The notes below the pieces were generated by a model that saw only the letters and a program-made list of their open reading frames with translations, ran no database searches and had not been told where the DNA came from. The translations under genes were made by a program, and so were the position numbers. A stretch of 64,000 nt of DNA. It comes from Ashinkailepas kermadecensis (lineage: Eukaryota > Arthropoda > Thecostraca > Neolepadidae). Numbering within the stretch: position 1 is the stretch's first letter; every line of letters starts with the position of its first letter. Positions 58,977 to 64,000 of this stretch are shown here, in pieces. The DNA is taken from the NCBI GenBank assembly GCA_034440615.1, contig JAOTOM010005101.1, positions 761,501-825,500 on the forward strand, in the 5' to 3' direction.

Positions 58977-59660
58977 CAGACGGGGTACGGCACGGAGTCA
59001 GAGACGGGGTCCGGCACAGAGCCACCGACAGGGTGCGGCACGGAGCCAGAGACGGGGCACGGCACGGAGCCACTGACGGGGTACAGCATGGAGCCAGAGA
59101 CGGGGTACGGCACGGAGCCACTGACGGGGTACAGCATGGAGCCAGAGACGGGGTACGGCACGGAGCCACTGACGGGGTACAGCATGGAGCCAGAGACGGG
59201 GTACGGCACGGAGCCAGAGACGGGGTACGGCACGGAGCCAGAGACGGGGTACGGCACGGAGCCAGAGACGGGGTACGGCACGGAGCCACTGACGGGGTAC
59301 GGCACGGAGCCAGATACGGGGTACGACACGGAACCACTGACGGGGTACGGCACGGAGCCACTGACGGGGTACGGCACGGAGCCACTGACGGGGTACAGCA
59401 CGGAGCCAGAGACGGGGTACGGCACGGAGTCAGAGACGGGGTACGGCACGGAGCCACCGAGAGGGTGCGGTACGGAGCCAGAGACGAGGCACGGCACGGA
59501 GCCACTGACGGGGTACAGCACGGAGCCAGAGACGGGTACGGTACGGAGCCAGAGACGGGGTACGGCACGGAGCCACTGACGGGATACGGCACGGAGCCAG
59601 AGACGGGGTACGGCTCGGAGACACCGATGGGGCACGACTCGGAGACACCGATGGGGCGAG
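58977..59660. repeat. 24-bp tandem array B, about 28 copies
   Basis: Unit ACGGGGTACGGCACGGAGCC plus AGAG or ACTG. Long frames are open on both strands, giving 8-residue repeats (TGYGTEPE on plus; SGSVPYPV and PSLAPCRT on minus). A one-base shortening near 59535 switches all frames inside the array, which argues against a single coding frame across it. Confidence 0.96.
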
Positions 59661-60124
59661 GTTCGGGTCTGATATCTCATCTTGATGTTCGCCTTCCATT
59701 ATTGCCGTGGTGCTCGGCAATGGTGTCAGCATCTTTAGTTTCCAGCTGAGGTCCAACCCCAGGGGCGCGAAAACTGTTATAAATCTATCGGGGTAAGACC
59801 ATGACTATCCATCCCTGTCCCCGTCTCTGCCAGACAGAAGCGAATAAAGCATGGCCAATCACCAGAAGCGACACCGGCAGGTTCAGACACAGGTTGAGGC
59901 GCCGAAAGAGAGGCAGGCAGTTGCCGATATTTTGCTCGATAACTATATGGTAAGCTGGTAATTATTTTCTTTGGCAATGTTTGTATTATTTAATGCGATA
60001 TAATAAGGTACCAGCCTCAAGTTAAGATCCAAATTAAAACCAAACATAACGATTGAAAATAGTGAATGTAGAACATATCGCAATACAGTTTGTTCTGAAG
60101 TAGCACAGCAACGAGGCGACATCT
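59661..60124. other. Anonymous sequence
   Basis: Left flank of the second TTAA element. No feature seen. Confidence 0.4.
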
Positions 60125-60128
60125 TTAA

Positions 60129-61053
60129 CACGCGCCCTGGAGGTCCTCTGAGAATTACGCGCACTGGAGGGGGGGGGGGCGGATTCCGCCCCCCCCCTAA
60201 GATCTCGGCTCCTAGTAAAGCTGGAGGAACGAAATTCGCAGGGTGGATGGGCACGGTAGTGAACTCTATTGTGTGCAATTTTCGTCACCTTAGGTGAATA
60301 TCTTCAAGGTCAAATGAGGTCAGATTGGCAAAATTTTCCGGTTTTGCGTGGCTTGGCTTGTCATCGTTATGGATCGCTGTGATTGTGTTTAAATGCTCAA
60401 AAATGGGCATCAATGATGTTTTGGACATTACTAATGATGCAATGCAGATGCTAGACCCAACATTTGACCTCAGGTCACCTACATAGCACCACTTTACCAG
60501 GTCAGTTACCTGTTCCAGTTACCGGAACCGGCCGCCCGCCCGATTGCTCCGTCGGGCAGCTCGGAGCAATCGGCTTCGTGAAGAAGGGAGTAAAGTACAT
60601 GAATAAAGTATGTCAACGCAATGACAAACAGTACAAATGACAACCAGTAGTGCATTTATGGCAACATTCCAGTTTTTCAAGTTTGGTTCCATTAACCTGT
60701 CATGAACTTGACCTGACTTGACCTTGGTGACCTAACATGACCTTGAAACTATACAGCATATCAATATGCATCAAACAAGTCGCTAGTGTTGCCGAGAACA
60801 CTTCCCTTTAGTCAGTATACTGGAAGCGCATCAGCGCCGATTTTTTTGGTCTGGCGCTATAACATTTTTTTACCTTAGCGGCCCCTAACTTGAAAAATTT
60901 TCGGCCGATTTCCATTTTCTTGCTTGAAACGACGCGCCGTTCATTTCTAAGCAGGTACACCGAAAATTGCGTATATCGACCGGTAAAATCTGCAGTTATT
61001 TGCGAAAAACCGGAGGGGTGGGCGGATTTCGCCCCCCCCCCTCCAGTGCGCGT
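60129..61053. mobile_element. Non-autonomous DNA element with TTAA target duplication, copy 2 (925 bp)
   Basis: Flanked by TTAA at 60125-60128 and 61054-61057. Termini are CACGCGCCCTGGAGG at the left and CTCCAGTGCGCGTG at the right. The sequence matches the reverse complement of 20018-20954 over nearly its full length, including the internal second terminus (ACGCGCACTGGAGG near 60158) and the AGGTCA-type half-site clusters. Confidence 0.88.
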
Positions 61054-61057
61054 GTTA

Positions 61058-61526
61058 AGCGGCCAGGTGCCGTAGAAATTTGGCTCACAAAACCAGAAAT
61101 ATAGGAGCCGGCTAGACATGAGGGCAAAAGCAGAACAGATGTGATCTGGAACGCCGAAGCACACCAGAGGTACGGAACCGAGGTCAACTGTCGGTGTCCC
61201 CAAACAGAATACATCATTACGTATTGTCGATGTGAATGTTCACATGTTCATCAGTCTTTCTTTGAACTCTGTCACGTGTTACTGGCATCGGCATCGGCAC
61301 CGCTGGGAACGTCCCCTCGCTAAAGTTAGTATTATGCCTAAGGCGTTGTATGAAAATCCGACTTTCTTCTAAATCGCGACATTTTCAAATCCCATGATGA
61401 CGATAGTGCTTCAATGGTAATTATTCTTGCTAGTCTTACAGTGGTGTAGCCAGGATTTGGTCCAGGGGGGGGGCGAACATCTGAAGAGGGCCCTATGTTT
61501 ATATACATTAAACAAAATTGATTCGA
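61058..61526. other. Anonymous sequence with a repeat-terminus motif
   Basis: CAGTGGTGTAGCCAGG at about 61440 resembles the starts of the purine-rich satellites at 43846 and 44949. Otherwise nothing recognised. Confidence 0.4.
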
Positions 61527-61842
61527 ATTCTTGCTAGGGTGGCTTTATGGATCAGAGTCCTATTGCTAAGCAGAGCTTGTTGCGTGGACGCTGGCCCCAC
61601 CACCCGATTCTTGAATTCCAGTTCAACTGCAGAATTTTGACCGAGAGTTGAACGTGCCGGCAATGCAGCGACACGGCCGGCCGGCAGCTCGTCGCCGGCC
61701 TCATCCGGCCATCCGGCCAGTTGCCAATCGACCCTCCCAGCCGGAGGCTAAATACGAGCGTGCGAAGCGAATCGAACCTGTCTTGCCAGTACAGAAGAGA
61801 CCAACACAGGCCAGCGCTCTAACCAACTGAGCTACCGAGGCG
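61527..61842 (-). mobile_element. tRNA-derived SINE, family A, reverse-oriented full copy
   Basis: On the minus strand: GCCTCGGTAGCTCAGTTGG with the A box at 61823-61834, the B box GGTTCGATTC at 61769-61778, a GC-rich middle and the shared body (ATCGGGTGGTGGGGCC to AAAGCCACCCTAGCAAG). This is the best preserved head of the family. A short TA repeat follows at 61850-61873. Confidence 0.85.
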
Positions 61843-61873
61843 ACAATTTATATATATATATATATATATATAA

Positions 61874-62480
61874 AAACTATCCACTACGCAATACTACTGA
61901 AATACGTGGAAAAATAAGGTACTACGCGCTGGAGGGCTAATGTGAGACCTGCAAGCAAGGTCCAACGGACCAAAAGAAAAACAAACCATTTAGCTGCCGA
62001 CAACAACCAAGAAAACAACACCTATTACGGAAAATATAGGGACGGTAACACATCTCCAATGAAGGCATGAATTGCATTAGCTTCAGTAAAAATACGAGTG
62101 CTCATCTCCATGGACACAATTGCTTCTTTCTGTTATCCCCTACGTTCAGAACGAGTTAAATAGGAAGGGTATTCCTGGTGGAGCCCAGTGCCGCTGCCAG
62201 GATTTTCCTACTGGGAGCCGAGCAAAAGATGGAATGAAGCAGATAATGCTTTCGGAGCGCGAAAATTTAGGGTCTTGCGTGGTGAAAATCTCAATTTCTT
62301 GTTTGATCTAGTGTATTTTTGGTTCCTAAGTGGCGAGCTCCCGTGTCCTCCTTGGCTGCGCGTCTGCTGGGTCTATATTGGTGCGCCTTTTCAACACGTC
62401 ATACGTTCTCAGAATGAGGCGTGTATACTAGTGTGGAAAATAAGTGCAAGATTTGGGAACAGGGGAAGTTCTAGCAACAT
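61874..62480. other. Anonymous sequence
   Basis: No feature seen. Confidence 0.4.
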
Positions 62481-62523
62481 TCAGGGGCGGCGGCCGCACC
62501 ACCGGTGCGGCCGCCGCCCCTGA
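62481..62523. repeat. Perfect 20-bp GC-rich hairpin with 3-nt loop
   Basis: TCAGGGGCGGCGGCCGCACC, loop ACC, then the exact reverse complement. It sits at the left boundary of the following satellite. Confidence 0.95.
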
Positions 62524-64000
62524 AGTGGCGGTGGGTTTTCTTCCCAGTCCTTGGCAGCATTTATGGTTCTCAATGATGTCTTATCTTTGATGTTGACGCT
62601 CAGTATTCCTCACACCCATCGCCAGTTCTCAAGGACTCTCTTGGTTCTCAGAGGGCCCTGATCCCTCAGGTATAAAGCTCAGACAAATCCCAGTTCAGTC
62701 CTCTCAGGCTTTCAGGGAACCTATTCATCCGTCAGGAGCCCTCTCCATCTTGCATGGTCCATTCCCAGTTCTCGACAAACTTGTCTAGCTTTCAAAGGAA
62801 TCCAGTAGCTCTGAGACAGGCCTCACAATTTTTAGCAAACATCGCCAGCTCTCGGAACTCCCCTTAGCTCTTAGGTGGCTCTGTTCATCCTTCATTATTC
62901 CTCCCAAGTCTCAGGAGCACCATAGTCTGGTCCGTTCTATCTCTCAGGGGATCTCCCTGGTCCTCGACAGTCCTTCGGGCTAGCAATGACATTCTAGCTA
63001 TGAAACTGGCTCTCAGTATTCCTCACAACCATCGCTAGCCCTTAGGGACTCCCTGCATATCTCATGAGGCCTGTTCTTCTCATAGGGACCCCTTCCGAGA
63101 CACCTGGCCATTGCAGTCCAGTCCTCTCTAGCGATCAGTGACCATTTTCAATCGTCAGGGGTCCTCTCAGCTGTTAGGGACCCCTCCCAGTCGTAGGCAG
63201 TCTTTCTAGCTTCAATGGCTTTCTAGTTGTAACATTGTCTCTCAGTATTCCTCACATCCATCGTTAGCCTTGGGAACTATCTTAGCTCTAAGGGGCTCTG
63301 TTACCCTAAAAAGCCTGCTCTAGCTGCTGGGGAGCCCTTCATAGTAATCGACGTCTCTTGTGGCACATTCAGACTCAGAGGCTGGCTCTCGGTATTCCTC
63401 ACCTCAATCGCCAGCCAACGGGTACAATTTTCACCTCTCAGGCGGCCTTGTTCATCCATTAGGGTCCACTCTCAATCTCAGGAGGAAAACAACAGTCCAG
63501 TTCTCTCTGACACTTACGAGATCCTCTTCACCCCTCAGGGCCCTCTCCAACTCGTAGGAGCCCATCACAGTTCTCAATAGTCCTGCCTAGCTCTCATCTC
63601 GATGGCATTTCGGACCTGAGATGGGCTCTCACTAGTCCTCTTCAGCTCTTAGGGGACCTGTTCATCCCTCAGGGGCCCTTTCAAACCCAAAGGACATCCC
63701 TTCCTGCTGTGACCCTCAGGTGCTCTGTGTATTCCTCGGCTGTTAGTGGTCCATTCCAGCTGAGACTGCTCTTTCCAGCTTGCATGGGCATTCCTGCTCC
63801 CGGGCGCGTCTCCTCGTGTCTTCGCGGCCCTTAGGGTGGACGTCTTCAGGCCTCAAGGGCCCTCTCCACACAAGTTGTTAGATACGTTACACAATTTTCC
63901 TCGGTTATATCTCCGTCCCCCAGGGCGGTTGCCTGGAGGGCCATCGGATTCGCCAACCGGGCGCGCCCCTTGGCTTCGCCACTACTTTTTAACAGCCCGG
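62524..64000. repeat. Degenerate pyrimidine-rich satellite, inverted counterpart of 44949-46480
   Basis: CTCTCAG, CCCTCAGG and GGGCCCTCTCCA blocks recur. The landmark CTCAGTATTCCTCAC lies near 62590, 63015, 63240 and 63390. The right end (63960-63990) carries the reverse complement of AGTGGCGAAGCCAAGGGG, matching the starts of the plus-oriented blocks. The window ends in it. Confidence 0.7.

Overview
The window looks like repeat-dominated nuclear DNA from an animal, most likely an arthropod (crustacean or chelicerate rather than a compact insect genome). The reasons are short TTAGG-type motifs in intergenic DNA, the mix of retroelements (Penelope-like, I/LOA-like, CR1-like and Daphne/L2-like LINEs, a Ty3/gypsy LTR element), two tRNA-derived SINE families, small candidate introns and long TA microsatellites. 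The organism call is inference. No bacterial operons, rRNA genes or CRISPR arrays were seen.

Layout. 1-0.7 kb: 3' end of a Penelope-like element with a GIY-YIG domain. 1.5-6.9 kb: an almost intact non-LTR retrotransposon whose ORF1 and ORF2 meet at a TAATG stop/start overlap and whose only visible breaks are single-base slips in homopolymers. 7.3-11.4 kb: a TA microsatellite abutting a DNA transposon with ~300-bp inverted termini and a minus-strand transposase-like gene. 12-16 kb: microsatellites, a degenerate repeat and a tRNA-headed SINE. 16.4-21.3 kb: a head-to-head array of ~350-bp units, interrupted by a decayed LINE and by a 937-bp TTAA-flanked element. 21.65-30.22 kb: a minus-strand Ty3/gypsy element with two 529-bp LTRs, decayed gag and pol, and an unusual Ser/Glu-rich repeat tail. 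30.2-30.8 kb: a fold-back element made of small GTGT/ACAC palindromes. 31.5-33.4 kb: an unrecognised minus-strand gene that can be followed through six exons with mostly phase-compatible splice sites, but with several stops and frameshifts. 34.5-36 kb: a decayed gene of a transposon-associated family (PPDIMHDVLEGVVP motif).

37-57 kb: mostly anonymous DNA with minisatellites (23-bp, 35-bp and 50-bp units), two purine-rich degenerate satellites and a few weak host-exon candidates. The best of these is at 51078-51230. A complete 160-bp SINE with a perfect 14-bp target-site duplication lies at 53.9 kb. 57-64 kb: a 5'-truncated CR1-like LINE, two arrays with 24-bp periods, a second copy (925 bp) of the TTAA element, a second full SINE in reverse orientation, a perfect 20-bp GC-rich hairpin, and the inverted counterpart of the degenerate satellite.

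Most coding sequence belongs to mobile elements. Host genes are represented only by weak exon candidates. The most novel items are the unrecognised spliced gene at 31.5-33.4 kb, the TTAA element family carrying nuclear-receptor-like half-sites, the long-TIR transposon, the fold-back palindrome array and the repeat tail of the gypsy element.
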